Positions 59,897 through 64,000 of a stretch of 64,000 bases of DNA are shown here, one piece after another; the stretch's first letter is position 1; every line of letters starts with the position of its first letter. The position numbers and the translations under genes are program-made. The DNA comes from Camellia lanceoleosa. Its lineage: Eukaryota > Streptophyta > Magnoliopsida > Ericales > Theaceae. Below the pieces are notes generated by a model, which was given only the letters and a program-made list of their open reading frames with translations, ran no database searches and was not told the DNA's origin. The DNA lies in the NCBI GenBank assembly GCA_025200525.1, contig CM045758.1, positions 62,312,649-62,376,648 on the forward strand, written 5' to 3'.

Positions 59897-60270
59897 GGGT
59901 AGATTACACTGACACCCCCTGAGGTTTGGTCTGATAACAACCCACCCCCTGATGTTATAGAAATTATATTCCCACCCTTGTGGTTAATAGTCTCATTTCA
60001 CAAACCCCCTGCTTATATAAGATGTAACAACTCTTGGTAAAAAAAATAGAGAAAACTACATTGAAAAAAAAAAGAAAAAAGAAGTAAAGCAAATGAAAGA
60101 AAGAAGAAAAAAAAAAGAAAAAAAAAGAGAGTATGAATTTAATATCTTTTTTATACCAACGTTAATTTCATATAAATAATTACAATAACAGAGGATCAGT
60201 GTAATTTTTCAAATGTCAGGAGGTAATATGTATTAAACCCAAATCTCAGGGGTACAAGTGTAATTTACCC
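59897..60270. mobile_element. Mutator-like MITE in the promoter of the second RPS20 copy
   Basis: The left end GGGTAGATTACACTGACACC and the right end in reverse, GGGTAAATTACACTTGTACC, are inverted repeats of about 27 bases ending CCCTGAG. Both sides have the 9-base sequence AAAAAGAAA (59888-59896 and 60271-60279). A 9-bp duplication is typical of Mutator-like elements, though low complexity weakens it. It is 374 bp with no coding frame, and absent from the first RPS20 promoter. Confidence 0.75.
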
Positions 60271-60316
60271 AAAAAGAAAAGAAAAGAAAAGAAAAACCCC
60301 TACCTTAAATTGTACA

Positions 60317-60324
60317 TATATAAA
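60317..60324 (+). promoter_or_regulatory. TATA box of the second RPS20 copy
   Basis: CA|TATATAAA|CTCCAC matches the first locus. The telo-box just upstream is degenerate (ACCCCTACCTTAAA) and the site II pair is not conserved. Confidence 0.55.
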
Positions 60325-60419
60325 CTCCACAAAACCTATCAAAGCTCCTATTGCTTCTACAAAGATTGAAGCAGCTCTCAATACCCATCTCTTCACACCT
60401 CTCCTCTCACATCTTCAGG

Positions 60420-60450
<31 letters not shown>

Positions 60451-60545
60451 GACCAAGGTGTCGATCTTGTGGTTATGCATCGATTTTTTTTAGTTTTTTT
60501 TTTTGGCTTTTATTGAATCATGTGGATCATTGTTGTTGTTGAACA

Positions 60546-63755
<3,210 letters not shown>

Positions 63756-64000
63756 AATTATCTAGTCTGGAAACCTTTTTCTTTAACGTCCAACAGGGGA
63801 ACAAGATTTGTAGAGGAAGTTAGTTGGTAAGAGTTTTCTAAATTACAATTTTGAAGTTTAATAGTTGAGTTTTATATGGTATATGCCTTGTGTTGTTTAA
63901 GTTTATTTTTAAGAAATTCGAATGCGTGCTAATTTTTTGATCTACTAGTGCTTGGATTGGAAATTTCTCTTGTAGTATTGATGTTTGGAGATTAAGGGTT

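Overview
The window is nuclear DNA of a flowering plant, probably a eudicot. Three things point there: a three-exon plant-type cytosolic ribosomal protein gene (RPS20, family uS10) with a telo-box/site II promoter; dense nests of plant Ty1/copia and Ty3/gypsy LTR retrotransposons; and small plant MITEs. I cannot name a genus. The only gene that looks functional for the host is RPS20 at 25362-30442. I saw no bacterial operon, rRNA, tRNA or CRISPR array.

Region 1 (1-24442) is a stack of two related large Ty3/gypsy elements. The older one, called E1 here, enters at the left edge as the end of pol (1-545). It is followed by antisense ORF remnants: a DUF7745-like one at 1720-2410 and a plant mobile domain (PMD) one. 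The PMD sequence appears split by a younger relative, E2 (about 4408-23181), into 3144-4407 and 23182-24442. E2 has LTRs of about 3.65 kb, a primer binding site at about 8068, a gag remnant (8794-9691), no recognisable protease/RT/RNase H/integrase, its own decayed antisense DUF7745-like and PMD ORFs, and a repeat-rich 3' region.

Region 2 (about 24960-31200) holds RPS20. Its first intron (3.8 kb) carries a hAT-like MITE with an 8-bp target duplication, and a Tourist-like MITE lies downstream.

Region 3 (32930-51010) is a minus-strand copia element (copia-2, 5-bp duplication AATTT) interrupted by a complete-ended Tat-like gypsy element, E3 (39552-49385, 5-bp duplication CTATT). E3 has lost gag and has broken pol frames. 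It keeps a long open antisense reading frame (47233-48624) resembling the putative gypsy-type transposon domain, and it carries two tandem-repeat arrays.

Region 4 (about 51880-59746) is a non-LTR (LINE-type) tail cut by copia-3 (52058-58980), which is itself cut by copia-4 (55404-57302, duplication GCCGG).

Region 5 (about 59750-64000) is a second RPS20 locus in the same orientation. It retains introns and promoter, so it arose by DNA duplication, but a 1-base deletion in exon 2 breaks it, and a Mutator-like MITE with a 9-bp duplication sits in its promoter. The two RPS20 copies are about 35 kb apart, largely because of the transposons between them.

The most noteworthy points are: the different antisense ORFs carried between pol and the 3' LTR by the gypsy elements; the alternating AABB minisatellite in E3; and clustered discrepancies centred on CAG/CTG between repeat copies, which may be methylation-related sequencing error rather than biology. 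I found no convincing undescribed biological system. All family assignments come from motif recognition by eye, without database searches.
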